64,000 nucleotides of DNA from Marthasterias glacialis (Eukaryota > Echinodermata > Asteroidea > Forcipulatida > Asteriidae). Where the stretch lies: the NCBI GenBank assembly GCA_911728455.2, contig OU452225.1:24338495-24402494 (forward strand), given 5' to 3'. The position numbers and the translations under genes are program-made. The notes under the pieces were generated by a model. That model worked only from the letters and a program-made list of their open reading frames with translations, was not told where the DNA came from and did not search any database. Below, piece after piece: positions 53,401-63,864 of this stretch (the first letter of the stretch is position 1; each line of letters starts with the position of its first letter).

Positions 53401-56362
53401 TAATGTTATCAGTCAATAGTAACGGGAACAAAATTGAGAGAAAAATATACAATGCATAAATACATAGATAGCAATTGAGTTAATATTTGTAAACACTTGT
53501 GAGTATCAACAAACAAGTTTAAAAAATCTGACCAACAGGTAATCAAAAAATATACCGTAATGAAAATTTGTTTTAAAATATTCAACTGGAATCAAACAAA
53601 TTGTATTACAGGCATCAACTCCTACCTCATCTGTTTGCTCCCTACAACTGATTTGGTCTTATTTAAAATACCTAAAAACACAATCAATGACAAACATGAA
53701 CAAGAACATTATAAATTATCAAGTACCTAAAGATGAGGTACCCACTGCTAAAATATAATAGGTTTCAAACTGCCTCTAGCTACCGGGCAAGCTCGATAGT
53801 CTAGTGGTATAAACATCTGCTCTAAAATGGCAAAGGTCTTGAGTTCGAATCCCACCTGAATACTATGCCTGTGGATTTTTTTTCACAGAACTCGGGAAAG
53901 TACTGAGTATACAGTGCTTAACACATAGGTTTATGGGTAAAACACAATTATCAGGTATGAAATTATCAAACTGTAGGCAGACGTGTCAACTAATTAAGAT
54001 GAAGAGTTTCACTAAAGTATAAAATTAAGAAAGTATCTTAACAGGACATAGCACTTATTTTATTTATCACCACCTCACTGTGAAGATTTGCAATGAAGGA
54101 AATACCAAAAGAATGTTCATTTTGAGATATTTGTGAGCTTTTTCCTTGACCTGTAAACATCCAGAAGTCACAATTTGGATGCGTAGATGGAGACATCGCG
54201 CATTTATGTGAGTGCTGCATTCTTGGCAGTCCGCAGGCTTTGCAAATTTTTTGTTGTTGTCAATCTTCAATTTGATTTTTAAACACCTCGCTCAGTTCAT
54301 CAGCCAGTGGAAAACACTGTGCTGTAGAGCCTCATAGAGAGGTTTCATGCGACGTCATCCAAGACCTTTTTCTAATGCTGCGTGCACAAAGAGGCGCTGG
54401 AAATCATTCAGCAGACGACGTGTCAGCCATTGAGTTTGTACATGGCTGGACCCAACATGACTGCAAAATCAACTTTTCCTTGGGTCACGCAACCTCTCTA
54501 TAGGAGAGTAAAATTAGCATTAATGGCACATTACGTAACCCTACAACCCTCCCCGTGATAAAACAAATCAAAATCATGATTTCTCCAAAAAAAATTCAGA
54601 ATGGAATTTACCAAAGAGACTGAGTCCCTCTTTTGCTCCACTACCCCCAGACTTGTAGGCAGAGGGATGCCGTTCCTTCTGGAATATCTGCAGTGCCATA
54701 TAGGTGTTATCATCAATGGACAAAATGCTGTCTCTACATGTAAACAAAACAAAGAAATCAGTCAGAACTTCCGTTCTAAGTTCCCTTTACCCCCCCCCTC
54801 CCTTGTCTTCTTTTCGTTATTCACCCCTTGCTTTTTCTGATTGTATTCTGCTTCTTTCTGTTTTTTCCACTTCTTTCTACTTTACTACTTCTTTTACACT
54901 AGTACACTTGTTTATGTGTGTTGTGTCGCCTTCGAGACTCTGCAAGGTTCGAAATGTGAAGCCATCATTAATTTTTTGCAATAATTCAGTACCATAATCC
55001 TGGTGTTAAAGGTTGTGCACAACAATGGTAAAGTTTAAAAAACAAAATGATCATCACAGATTTACATATAACTTACATGGTTATAAAAATGGTCATGGAG
55101 GAAATATCTCCTTGAAATATTTGTGCTTGAAACTCTATGGTTTTTCAGAAATGAGTAAAACAATTAGTTTTGTTCTCGAGAGTCCAAAACCCGATGTTTG
55201 AAAACAGAGAATTTAATTGGGGTTTCCACTATTTATTCATGACTTGATGACCAATTGAGCTTGTAGTTTCACAGGTTTGTTATTTCATGTTTATGTGGGT
55301 CACACAAAGTGCGGCTACTGGTCTTTGACAATTACCAATGTTGTCTGCATGCTTTATACAGGTTCAGAACTTGCGTGGTGGAAAATCAATTTAGAGGCTA
55401 AGGTTTCTGGTAATAAATAAGCCATAATAGTTATATTAATAATAATAACAATAATAATAATAATGATGCCTGGGCGAGTTAGATATGCCCCGAACCATTT
55501 GACAAAGCAACTGATTCACAGTTTGAGGAATTCAACTTTTAAGCGATACTTGCGACTATACAAGTCATTGTTCCAGACATTATTCAAACCCAACTTGGAA
55601 ATGGCTTTAACCAGTTGGTGCCGGATGTCCTGTTTACACATAAATGTTCCCCTGCCTGGAATAGGAAGTCCTCTTCCGACGCCATTATGTAATTTTGGAC
55701 CACCGGACCGAAGGTCGCACACGCCGTCTAATGCTTCGATTCACCCACACAAGGACCGAAAAAGGTTGCGCATATACTCATATTTTGTGTCCATTGAGAG
55801 GCGGTTTTTGTGTAATCCTGATTACAGACCGTTGTCTTTTTGTTCAAAGAAGGGGATTATGAGACATCGAGAGGCTTCCACCATTGTTCATTCATTGTAT
55901 TTTGGCTGAATGGAGGTAAGTCAGAGTGGGCCGGCAATCGAGCCATGGTTCCGTGTTTAGTTCCACTCCTATGCCGTAGGTAACGGCCGATGTATTATTG
56001 CAATTCACGCTGTGTGAATTTGACATTTTCTCGGTCGAGAAACAAAACGGACGATCCATCAAAGAGAATCTTTCTCCTCTTGGTATTGTCAAGTCAGGGT
56101 GCCTTTGTGCCGGCGGTACCCTCAAAGAAAAAAGTTTCCGGCAATTCCGCCAAAAGAATCCCGCCAGGGGGGTCAAGACAACTAAAAAGAATTCCGGCGG
56201 CAACTGGTTAATTGTGACAATCATGATAAGAGATATATAATACAGAACTCACAATGAAAACATCTTGAGTGACAGAATTGGAACATGAATGCCAGAGGCC
56301 TCCAGCTCTACACCAACTCTTCTCCTCTCCAGGTACTTTAAGAGACCCCCAACGGCACGCAC
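35449..56362 (-). CDS. MSH5: MutS homologue 5, meiotic; 17 exons found, N-terminus outside window
   Basis: Exons (high to low): 56362-56253, 54733-54612, 51793-51655, 51172-51110, 50327-50256, 49561-49505, 49082-49010, 47858-47749, 47392-47312, 43801-43756, 43099-43058, 41510-41414, 40478-40262, 38973-38824, 37085-36867, 36412-36275, 35619-35449. Adjacent phases agree at every junction except 54612/51793, where one short exon is unlocated. About 635 residues are seen, aligning with roughly the last three quarters of human MSH5 (834). Landmarks in order: [55 protein letters not shown], Walker [18 protein letters not shown], Walker [12 protein letters not shown], and the C-terminal [14 protein letters not shown]. 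With MSH4 it forms a sliding clamp on meiotic recombination intermediates and promotes crossovers; it does not repair mismatches. Confidence 0.95.
35921..36010. repeat. Foldback hairpin, 42-bp arms
   Basis: gttcacctaaaaccaccc... pairs with ...gggtggtttcaggtgaac, and ttcaaaggcatttct pairs with agaaatgcctttgaa, around a 6-nt centre. It lies in the intron between the last two MSH5 exons. The flank shares a gttgcattga...ttatgcaagaaaag block with 27235-27290. Confidence 0.88.
36501..36650 (+). mobile_element. tRNA-Leu(CAA)-derived SINE, truncated copy
   Basis: The head reads gtcgtggccgagcggtcaag (A box), gactcaagctctgg (anticodon arm, CAA) and gggttcgagtcc (B box), like a tRNA-Leu gene. The tail acacttgtgtccttaagcaa follows. 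It lies in an MSH5 intron. Confidence 0.85.
36867..37085 (-). CDS. MSH5: MSH5 exon with Walker B and helix-turn-helix approach
   Basis: 73 codons, phase 0 to 0, acceptor TTTCAG and donor [22 protein letters not shown] holds the Walker B Asp-Glu and the MutS signature. It then continues through [11 protein letters not shown], the His-containing loop facing the other subunit's ATP site. Residues needed for ATP hydrolysis are present. Confidence 0.95.
38283..38713. mobile_element. MITE family 2 (AATAGACCGATCCATTAAGCCC ends), copy 1
   Basis: Left aatagaccgatccattaagc and right gcttaatggatcggtctttt are inverted repeats; with the adjacent cccgcctac/gtaggtggg they extend to about 28 bp. The interior has no transposase. 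It lies in an MSH5 intron. Confidence 0.9.
38824..38973 (-). CDS. MSH5: MSH5 exon with Q-loop and STFM segment
   Basis: 50 codons, phase 0 to 0, encoding [17 protein letters not shown], then [20 protein letters not shown]. It corresponds to the conserved MutS region between Walker A and Walker B. Splice sites are CACAG and GTAAGG. Confidence 0.95.
39165..39550. repeat. Tandem pair of a 190-bp unit rich in TAGGACTAGTCC
   Basis: Each unit starts aggagggactggtgtg, contains ctaggactagtcttatctcg, and ends cttacgcctttaaaaatcacctcag or close to it. A related single copy lies at 57454-57540 (tttcacaaatctagtcctaa). Confidence 0.88.
40098..40245. repeat. Dispersed repeat family 4 (GCTTAAGCAG/GGGCCC), copy 1
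   Basis: It shares ggttaccagcca, gtgactggtatcctgctca, ttgcttagca and gggccctgg with copies at 44325, 46098 and 59050. All four lie in MSH5 introns or upstream DNA. Confidence 0.75.
40262..40478 (-). CDS. MSH5: MSH5 exon with Walker A
   Basis: 217 nt entered in phase 2 and left in phase 0. It encodes [28 protein letters not shown] and the P-loop [13 protein letters not shown]. The P-loop Lys and Ser are intact. GGRHP is the conserved MutS motif before the ATPase. Confidence 0.96.
41769..42093 (-). mobile_element. SINE-like repeat family 5, copy 1
   Basis: It contains gccgggaatcgaaccaggg, the reverse complement of a tRNA B box, and a conserved core (gaggaaaaccggatggcctg, gagaaaaaaaccctcgtg). 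A second copy is at 62666-62962. The end cagctgagaagctgaat is shared. Confidence 0.75.
43205..43452 (+). repeat. Dispersed repeat family 3, copy 3
   Basis: Closest to 45560-45832 (cctgggttt/cctgggttc, ttaacagactctg, tctccctttggtg, gagaaaatcctgaaatcagg). Confidence 0.8.
44325..44510. repeat. Dispersed repeat family 4, copy 2
   Basis: It runs from cccaatttcaaaaaactgcttaagc to ataaaattgggccctgg, so the ends are inverted. Confidence 0.75.
45560..45832 (+). repeat. Dispersed repeat family 3, copy 4
   Basis: Full-length-looking member. It includes gacccagaacctccaaggtg, gtttacagactctgtgcacc and gagaaaatcctgaaatcagg. Confidence 0.8.
46098..46292. repeat. Dispersed repeat family 4, copy 3
   Basis: tggggccaagccgcttcatgc...cgccataagattgagccctgg, with inverted ends and the shared interior agcaggataccagtc. 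Confidence 0.75.
46551..46820. mobile_element. MITE family 2, copy 2
   Basis: aacagaccgatccattaagc at the left and gctaaatggatcggtctatt at the right. The interior ttggtcaa/ttgaccaa blocks also form inverted pairs. Confidence 0.9.
47898..48958. repeat. 27-bp minisatellite with two strand switches (MSH5 intron)
   Basis: The unit is gtgtgcttagcagagggtca plus taagcaa (27 bp). It runs forward from about 47898 to 48347, is inverted from 48348 to about 48728, and is forward again to 48958. The switch points are agggttataaccct (48344-48357) and ttgcttataaaagcaa (48721-48736). Because 27 is a multiple of 3, long repetitive ORFs appear on both strands but are not genes. It lies between MSH5 exons 47858-47749 and 49082-49010. 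Confidence 0.95.
50085..50166 (-). repeat. Dispersed repeat, inverted copy of 21968-22065
   Basis: cacttttctatggaggacgt and acccactataggtcacgtga correspond to the reverse complement of the 22-kb block. Confidence 0.8.
51850..52010 (+). repeat. Dispersed repeat family 6, copy 1
   Basis: Shares cctctggagttaaagctttc and gaacagtatcctcagcaca-type blocks with 61085-61200. Confidence 0.55.
52275..52556 (-). mobile_element. tRNA-Leu(CAA)-derived SINE, near full length
   Basis: Read on minus: gtcgtggccaagcagtcaag, ctggactcaagctctgg, then gggttcgagtcc, then acacttgtgtccttaagcaa, a middle with gggttctttt reversed, and the end aaccgttacatg. It is the best copy for the family structure. It lies in an MSH5 intron. 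Confidence 0.88.
52892..53102. mobile_element. MITE family 1, copy 3
   Basis: taaaggggctgtgtcggcat at the left and atgacaacacagccccttta at the right. TA or TTA borders. The interior matches copies at 26.8 and 27.6 kb (gatgaactctcacc, tttgtcaaactgtgatgtga). Confidence 0.9.
53103..53784. other. MSH5 intron, AT-rich, no feature recognised
   Basis: The short MSH5 exon missing between 54612 and 51793 should lie in 51794-54611, possibly here. I could not identify it. Confidence 0.35.
53785..53945 (+). mobile_element. Second tRNA-derived SINE family
   Basis: The head agctcgatagtctagtggta (A box) and gagttcgaatcccacctg (B box) resemble an Asp/Glu-type tRNA. The tail gagtatacagtgcttaacac plus tttatgggtaaaacacaa recurs alone at 57550-57600. 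Confidence 0.75.
55463..55909 (+). CDS. 148-codon ORF of unknown nature
   Basis: It starts [17 protein letters not shown], is basic and Ser/Pro-rich, and ends HSLYFG. I recognise no domain. It lies antisense in an MSH5 intron just after an (AAT)n tract. An overlapping antisense ORF (56224-55892) suggests a GC-richer island that may be part of a transposable element. Chance is quite possible. Confidence 0.15.
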   Translation: MMPGRVRYAPNHLTKQLIHSLRNSTFKRYLRLYKSLFQTLFKPNLEMALTSWCRMSCLHINVPLPGIGSPLPTPLCNFGPPDRRSHTPSNASIHPHKDRKRLRIYSYFVSIERRFLCNPDYRPLSFCSKKGIMRHREASTIVHSLYFG

Positions 56363-56512
56363 CTGTCAATGAGTCAAGAACAACAAAAAATGGCCAGAAA
56401 ATTAGAATTTGATAAAACAACTGAGCTACACATGTACAAAAAACCAAAAGTGCCATATAATTTGTTATCATATTAGATATTTAAATCAATTTTAGGGTGA
56501 ACAAAGAAAACT

Positions 56513-56585
56513 TGAGTGCAGCGGGACTTGAACTTGTGACCACCGGTTATACGTACCGGCGCTCTACCAACTGAGCTATCCAGCC
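56513..56585 (-). mobile_element. tRNA-like sequence (SINE head or tRNA pseudogene)
   Basis: Minus strand: ggctggatagctcagttggt (D arm/A box), agagcgccggt, an anticodon-arm-like accggt pair, and acaagttcaagtcccgct (B box). The anticodon loop lacks the invariant T33, so a functional tRNA is doubtful. Confidence 0.6.
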
Positions 56586-56662
56586 CTAATGTTGGCAGTC
56601 TCCCTATTTTGTCAATATCTTTGTTCTTTGTTTAGATGTTTATTTAACAACTTTTGTAAAGG

Positions 56663-57983
56663 TATATATGTAAATATAAAGTTTAAAATAATACTTTTGT
56701 CGGAATATTCTATTTTTTTTTAAACTGCACTGTGCACGCATCACTGAGATATTAGATGTGTGCTCATGTCTGTGTGACTGTGTGACTGCGTCTCCGACCC
56801 CCCCAAAGTTTTTTTAGTGGTGGACGAAAGTCAGAAGACATCTCACCAATGTGTACAATAAATGTCACTATTACAGAGTGGGATCAATCTCACATCACTA
56901 ATTGTGATTTAACGGATGTGGTCGCTACGGAGAAATCCAACTGGTCTTCTGAACGTTTCAACTCCCTCACTCTAATCTTCATCAGGAAGTAAATGTACTT
57001 CCACTCATCACAATGTTCTCAACTAAACCAGAAAATATTGCATTACTCAGACTACTACTTGAAGTACTTTTTTCCTGTACCTGTTCCCATACTCATCAAA
57101 ATATACTCAGCTGCAAGTCTGGTATAAATAGCCCCAAGACAACACCCAAAGTATGTTACTAAACTTAATGGGGATGACAGTCGTATGATCGTTCAGTCAA
57201 GAATCTAATAGCTATTTATACATGGATTGTTAACCACAAGGGGAAACTGGTGACTGTAAGTGGGAATAAAGATTGACTGAAATGGAGCTAAGTTTGTCAC
57301 GATGAGCCCTGTAGGAACTTTACTGATGCCCTACATAGCGTATTGAGGAATCCATACAATGTGATTAGCTGTCACAGAAAGTAATGATATTCTTGTTTCA
57401 ATGAAGTGTTCCAATGAAGTGTTTCAAAGGGCGATTGAAAATACGTGACCAGCTGGGGTGGATTTCACAAATCTAGTCCTAACTTAGGATGAAGGACTTG
57501 TCCTATAAGTTAGGACTAATTGCTTGTCCTAACTCGGACAACTCGGAAAGTGGTGAGTATACAGTGCTTAACACACATCGGTGTATGGGCAAAAACACAA
57601 ATAATATTCTCATCCAAGATGCAAAAATTAACATCTGTTATAAGGTTTTCTTTAGTTTTACCTTTTAATTTCAATTAAAACATTTCTAACCACTTGTCTG
57701 TTGAGATTGTTCTCCTTTTTCTTGGGCAGACTGATCACTTTTGGTTATAGGAAGGAACAAAATTTCTCCTCAGCTTTGCCCTCTCCACATTTTGCCTCTG
57801 CTCTTGTATAGTGGAGTAAAATAAATAGTAATAAAAATACCGTGAAGGTAGTTTTCTTCATAATCTTGAATACTTTCGGGTACAATCTGTGAAAATTAAA
57901 GAACTGTTTTTTTTTTTTTTTTAGTGCAGCAGTTGCAAAAACAACAAACATGTTTTCCATTCACTGCAAGGCACTTCACTCAG
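56663..57983. other. Presumed MSH5 intron, no exon found
   Basis: Holds a ctaactcgga/tagtcctaac repeat at 57454-57540, a SINE tail at 57550-57600, and a poly-T run. Upstream MSH5 exons were sought and not seen. Confidence 0.4.
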
Positions 57984-58205
57984 TTACATGAATGACCTCA
58001 TCACATTGCACCAGCCAGCAAGAAATCTCCATTCACAAAGTTACTTCAATTGACTGTTCCCCTGTGCACCAATCACACTTGGCGTCAACGATCCTTTCCC
58101 CAAGCTGCCATGGAACTCTGGAACAATAGCCTCCCTTGAACTTCGCCGAAAACAATTACTCTTTTCATTCAAATGTTCCCTTAAAACCCATCTGTTTCCC
58201 CAACG
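57984..58205 (+). pseudogene. Non-LTR retrotransposon RT C-terminal fragment
   Basis: YMNDLITLHQPARNLHSQ, then a stop, ITLGVNDPF, then after a frame change AAMELWNNSLP and SFKCSLKTHLF. This is the usual C-terminal tail of LINE polyproteins (YL-DLL-PY-P-R-LRS...AAP-LWNSLP...FKS-LKTHLF). The stop and shift make it dead. Confidence 0.8.
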
Positions 58206-59049
58206 CTACTGTATTTAATGTCTTTTCTTTGTATTCAGGATGCTCCAAGTGCGTCATTTTTGGCAGATACCGGCACTTTACCAAGTGTTCACTATTATTA
58301 AAAACCATCAGTCGGTCCTTTTAAATCTGTTAGGAAGAGATTTGAGAGCAAAACAGTAATGAGCATATCGCTTCTGAACATCTTTTCTGGCTCCTCATCC
58401 CCCTTGAATCAAGCAGGAGGAGACACTGTGTTATCTGTATTTCCTTTCCTTTCCTTTCCACAATGCACGTGTGTGTGGACAGAAGCAAGTGCCACAATCA
58501 ACTTCATGCTTGAACTCTAGCTTTTACCCTAATTTCATTCACGTCAGAAGTCAGCACGGGGTGGATTTTAGCGCCAAATAAGTTGCAGACTTTTGTTTCC
58601 AGTCTCTACAAGGCCAGATGCACTTTCTGGCTACCTTCCCTGTTAGTTTCAATTGAGAAGACAAAACCAGATTATGTAACTTCTGTCTCTAATGAGTTAT
58701 TGATAAGACGCCAGCATTGGTTTGCTTCCCACTCCTGCTATCATATAGACACCCCCCCCCCCACTCTAATGAACGTTTTACCAGACGCCTGTGTTGTTTA
58801 ACATCCTCTGCAAATGATTGGTGTCTGGCAGGGCCTCCCTGGGAAAAATGTGACATTTAATAGGGAATGAACAGGTTACAAGCTTGGTCTGCCATCAAGT
58901 TCCACACACATGTAAGTTGTCTGTTTAATGGTACTCGAAAACATAAAGTAGATGGGCTGATCAGCAATGATTTAAGGCTAAATAACATAAGTGTTTCATC
59001 ATTTTCCTGAAGGCGTCATTAAATGAAACTTTTCAGAGAGTTAGCTACA

Positions 59050-59222
59050 GAACAGGACCCAATTTCATAGCGCTGCTTAAGCAGAAAATAGTGCTTACAA
59101 ATTTTCTGCTAAGCAAAAACACGCAGGATACCAGTCGCAGATTGCACATATTTTGGCTGGTAACCTTATTCTGGTAACCATCACTTTGTTTGTGCTAAAC
59201 TACTCTATGACATCGGGCCCAG
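59050..59222. repeat. Dispersed repeat family 4, copy 4
   Basis: cccaatttcatagcgctgcttaagcag...ctatgacatcgggccc, with inverted ends and the shared interior caggataccagtcgcag and ggctggtaacctta. Confidence 0.8.
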
Positions 59223-60290
59223 CTTGAAGGGTAGACAACACCGGTTCTTTCCACCATGACAAAGACATAAATAAGCCATAAGCGTTACTAACAACCTAAA
59301 GACAGCTCACAGCTTACACAGCAAGATCCAAGTCGGCCACAAATTACACCGAGAGTGGTTCGAAATCGCTACATTAAGCAAGCAGGAAAAATGACGAGCA
59401 TGAATTGCCCTTTTTCACAGACACTTGAAGCAATGCAGCGCTCAGCCACAGGGCTCAATTACTCCTTCACTCAATCCGATAGTTATCTCCCATAACACAG
59501 AGCTCTGCTTGTTTGGCAAGTCCTCATAAACGGGTACCCCCTTATACTGCAATGATTGGCACTTAAGATTATCCCATCATATAATAAGAAGCATCTGTGG
59601 TAATCCAAACCCTTCTAATGTCTACAATTTCAAATCTTCATATGTTATGATTCAGGATCAAGGAAGTGGCGCAGTACGCACATCTTGACAATTAAGTACA
59701 GAGAAGGAAAAAAAAAACTGAAAAGTATAACGAGGGAAAGATAATGGATCACTTTAGGGAAAACCCTCCTCTGAATTGCTTTATCACCAACGTATGGTGT
59801 GGCTCAGACGAAGCTATTACTTGCCTAACATACAATACTCCCTCTGCCTTATCTACCTTGATTCAGTTACGACGTTGGGTAGTGGTTAGGATTTGTTAAA
59901 CAGCAAAGTTATGACAAGGCAAGCTGGGGTTGGTTTCGCGTATCAAAAACAGTTACACTGGATACTAGCTAGATGGATTAGTAAGGCAAATGCTGATGTA
60001 CAGTGTTACTTAACTGCTGAACTTGAGACTTACTCTCTGTATCTCTTAACTAGAACCATTTGAGGATTTCTTTTTTTCATTTGTTGAAATATGGAATGTT
60101 CCAATCAATGAGGCGAAGCCAGGTTGAATGGAAAATATTCCATCTTTCAAGGAATGAAATTTTTTTGTTATTATTATTATTGTTATTATTATTATTAATT
60201 TCTGGTAATGAAACCAAGGATGCTCCAAAAGCAAACTTAATCACTGTAGCTTGGATGCTTGCTATCTGAAACAGAAACCCCTACTCTGTC
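59223..60290. other. Unassigned DNA with (ATT)n tract
   Basis: No gene is seen. An ATT/GTT microsatellite lies at 60165-60198. Confidence 0.4.
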
Positions 60291-60505
60291 ACAATAAGTG
60301 TTCTGGGTTCTTTAACGTGCACTACCCATCCTGGTACATGGGACCTACGGCTTAACGTCCCATCAAAAGGACAAACCAATTATGGTAAAGTGTCTTGCTC
60401 AAGGACACAAGTGTCGCGACTGGCCAGGCCGGGATTCGAACCCACATTCTGTAAACTACAGAACTTACGTTCGGCGGACTAGATCACTCGGCCCTGACAC
60501 TCCAC
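60291..60505 (-). mobile_element. tRNA-derived SINE, diverged head
   Basis: The tail acacttgtgtccttgagcaa (reversed) matches the tRNA-Leu family. The head (gtcagggccgagtgatctag, gggttcgaatccc) has diverged in the anticodon arm. Confidence 0.8.
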
Positions 60506-61039
60506 TAAGTTTAACATCAAAGTAGATCTTTTTCCATTTGATTGGAGGATAAAACTACAAGAATAAACAACATAGATGAGATAGTGTTCTGGCATCCACG
60601 ACCAGCACGTTTTCATTTTGGGTGTATAACACATGGTGTATTCTAGTGGGCAATAGTAAAAAAGGATGGGACAAAAATGCACGGCAAATAGTAGCAAAAA
60701 TACACGGCTTATGAGGTAGGCCATGTAATGGTTTGATTAATGAATGCCGCATGTCCTCCAATCCAATGACAAGGATGTGTGTTATGAAATTATTGTTATT
60801 TCATACTGGGTCCAATGGATAAGATTATATTTTTATGAAAAGTCTCATCAACACCATTTCTCCTTTAACAAACTCCAACTTAAAAAAAATTTTTTTAACA
60901 TTAAATTGTTTTAACGATAAAATATGAAACATTTTTAGTCATACATATACATACGCCTGTATTTTTGGCCACCCATTTCTTAAACATCTTTTTATAACGA
61001 TGACAGTTCTTGAAGAATCTGTATCCATACGTTGCCTAC

Positions 61040-61345
61040 CAACAAGGGAGAGATGCATTGCTGACATAAAGGTCTGAAACTAAGATCCATTTTGGTAACC
61101 CCTGGAGTTATGGACTTCAAGCTTTTGGGAACAGAATTATCGGCACACGAAAAGTACATCACAGATCACAATTTATGTACATCTGAAGAAAAGAAGAGTT
61201 ACTTTTTTCACTAGGCAGACATAAAGTTATAGATTTCAAGTTTTGGGGAGCAGTATTGTTGGTACTATAAAGAAACTGATCAAACAGCATGATTTCTTTA
61301 TATCTTACGAAAATAAGAGTTACTCTTTTCACTCGGCGGATATAA
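61040..61345 (+). repeat. Dispersed repeat family 6, internally duplicated
   Basis: A unit of about 130 bp (ttatggacttcaagcttttggg ... gaagagttacttttttcact) is followed by a second version (ttatagatttcaagttttggg ... taagagttactcttttcact). Confidence 0.7.
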
Positions 61346-62665
61346 AAAGTCTGCCTTCAGACGAATGTCTGAAATTTCTCATCCCTGTAGACCAACAGGT
61401 TCCATTCAAGCATAGGGCTGTGCTTATACCACTGTCTCATATTCTCTTTAATTACCCAAGGTCTCCTAAGTCAATGCACTCTTGAGAACCATGTTCAAGG
61501 CTCTGCTGTTCTCCATCCCCATGCAGGATCATCCTCTGGCAGTGATCCACAACTCCAGCTTATCCAAGACTGTCTGAACAGTAATTTACAGACTAATCTT
61601 CGGGGACGCTTCCAGGTCCTTGGCGTGTAAGTTCTGGCGTCCACACACCCACCCCGACTCATCCCAACTCCTGGACATTTCTTGCGTTGACTTTGGAAAG
61701 CCTGTGCTAAATTTCCAATTTCCTTTCCCTGTGCATCGCAGTTGTCCCCGCTGACTAGTTTTTTTATTTTGTGTGTGTGTATGTGAGTGCAGATGGCGGA
61801 GAAGGGGGGGGGGGGTGGGAGCGCAAGAGTGGATGAGTAACACCAGGTGTGGTGAAGCTGAGGAAAAGTCTTCTTGATTAGTGCACACTTGAAGCTGACT
61901 CACAACAAAAAATCACAGTAATTGATGACCTTCTTGCGATTTATTGGAGAGAGAAAAAAACTTTGATTTTTTTTTTCTGGTCTTGGCAGGTGGGATTAAT
62001 TGTTTGATCTCCGTGGAGTTGCTTGTGATTGTCAGGCTACTGGCACGTTGGCAAAAAAGGTACAGCACGTCTTTGTCTGTGAGAAACTTGTCGATTAATA
62101 CTGGGTCTGGTTTTCAGTACATCTGATGAGAATTCTCCCATCTGTTGGTTTCTTTGATTATCCTGTTTTAGTTACGACTCACAGAAAGCAAAGCAAGTGA
62201 AACAAGGTTTTATTCTTAAAACTGGATCCCGGGAAAAATCCTCTCAACTTAACGCCTCCACCCTTTACAATGAGGCAACATCCTTGCCGAGAGTAACGAC
62301 ATCTGTCATTACAAACTTCATAACTGTACATTCAATCCAAATCACTTGTTTCTATCTTTCTTTGAAGAACAATGACTGACAAAAACAAAATTGAAGTTAC
62401 AGGAAGTCTAAACTCCCTTCCAATTGCGAGTGATTTTTCCAGCTGGATCAACGTTTCCAAGTAATACAACATCTGAAGGAGGATGGATGGTCCAGCAGCT
62501 GATTTGTCACTTCTTCAAAAAACTGTAGTAGAACCCTGTCATGATGAACAGAGGTAACACTGAGAGTTGTTCAGTACAACACTAGAGCTCCCCCGCCATC
62601 AATCGCAAAAACAACTTTCAAGGTTCATTTCTTTTCCACAATATATTAATTGATAATACAATCAA

Positions 62666-62962
62666 TTTGGTAGGCTAACCATCTTGCGGCTGAGAAGCTG
62701 AATGGGAAAAAAATGCAGCTACAACCTGGTGGAGCCGCAGGCATGTAAAGGCGCCCTTTTGGCAGCCAGCCATATCGACTCACAATTCTATGACCATGTA
62801 GCGCAGCCAGAGGATGAAAGTTCCTGAGGTAGGAAAACTGGAGGGCCAGGAGAAAAAAACCTCATGGCACAGGAGAGAACCAATGTACAACTCTACTCAC
62901 ATATGGCCCTAGCCAGAAATCGAACCAGGGCCAGAGTGGTGAGAGGCGAGCGCTTTACAGGA
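62666..62962 (-). mobile_element. SINE-like repeat family 5, copy 2
   Basis: Second copy of the 41769-42093 repeat in the same orientation. The core gaggtaggaaaactggaggg and agaaatcgaaccagggcc are recognisable. Confidence 0.75.
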
Positions 62963-63057
62963 ACATATTTTCATGACATAGATTTGAAAAACTATAGATG
63001 CAAAACCAATGTGAAACTGCAGCGAGATTCATTGATGAAGCAAAGCAAAGAGGTATT

Positions 63058-63335
63058 GTGGCATGTGGCCGAGCGGATAAGAACACCGGACTCAAGCTCT
63101 GGTGTTCCTGGTCAGCAGAGTGTGGGTTCGAGTCCCGGTCGTGACACTTGTGTCCTTAAGCAAGACACTAAACCATTATTGCTGCGTCCTTCGGATGGGA
63201 CGTAAAGGCGTAGGTCCCGTGTGTTGTGTAATGTAAGTAAAAGAACCCAGTGCACTTATCGCAAAGAGAAGGGGTTCGCCCCGGTGTTCCTGGTTTGATC
63301 GGCAGCAGATTGCGCCACAGCACCTTACAATTGGT
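63058..63335 (+). mobile_element. tRNA-Leu(CAA)-derived SINE, full-length-looking
   Basis: tggccgagcggataagaac (A box), ggactcaagctctggtg (CAA arm), gtgggttcgagtcccgg (B box), then acacttgtgtccttaagcaa and a tail ending caccttacaattgg. Confidence 0.88.
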
Positions 63336-63699
63336 CCCTCAGTAACATGTATGCACATTGATACAGAGATCAAAAGAATGGTAATTGAACCATGAGGGTC
63401 CATGGTCAAGTCACAAATGAACAAAATATAATTAGTCGTAGGTCTCTTAGTCAGGTGGCTTAAGGTTAAATTTCAAGATTACCTGGACACGGCGGACAAA
63501 AGCACCATTTTGGGCACAAAGCTTCCTTAGGGCCTACTAATTAATGTTAGGATAGGAGCCATCCGGATTTTCAAATTATTTTTTTTCCCCCGTGTTTTGT
63601 ACACATGGGAGGGGGGCAGGACATAACTCCAGTTAGGAAGGGAGTTCAGGAATAAGACTTACATAATGTTGTAGCCCTACCCTAGTAGAGAGCTTACCC

Positions 63700-63864
63700 T
63701 CCTAGGAATTACTTATTATTGATTTTTGAAGATTTAATATTTACCCATATATGTTTTGTACACACCATTGGTTGTCTATTGTTGCTGCTATTGTGTGTGT
63801 AAAAAAACAATACGGCTAAATATTGAATCTTCAAAAATCAATAATAATTAATTCCTAAGAGGAA
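63700..63864. repeat. Imperfect inverted repeat, about 45-bp arms
   Basis: ttattgatttttgaagattt plus aatattta on the left pairs with taaatatt and gaatcttcaaaaatcaataa on the right, extending into taggaatta/taattcct. It is a foldback or short MITE. Confidence 0.75.

Noticed and set aside
63480-63535. Possible minus-strand exon (LCAQNGAFVRRVQ with a GTAATC donor)
   Set aside because: Too short to assign, does not match the MSH5 region expected upstream of 56362, and the splice sites are weak.
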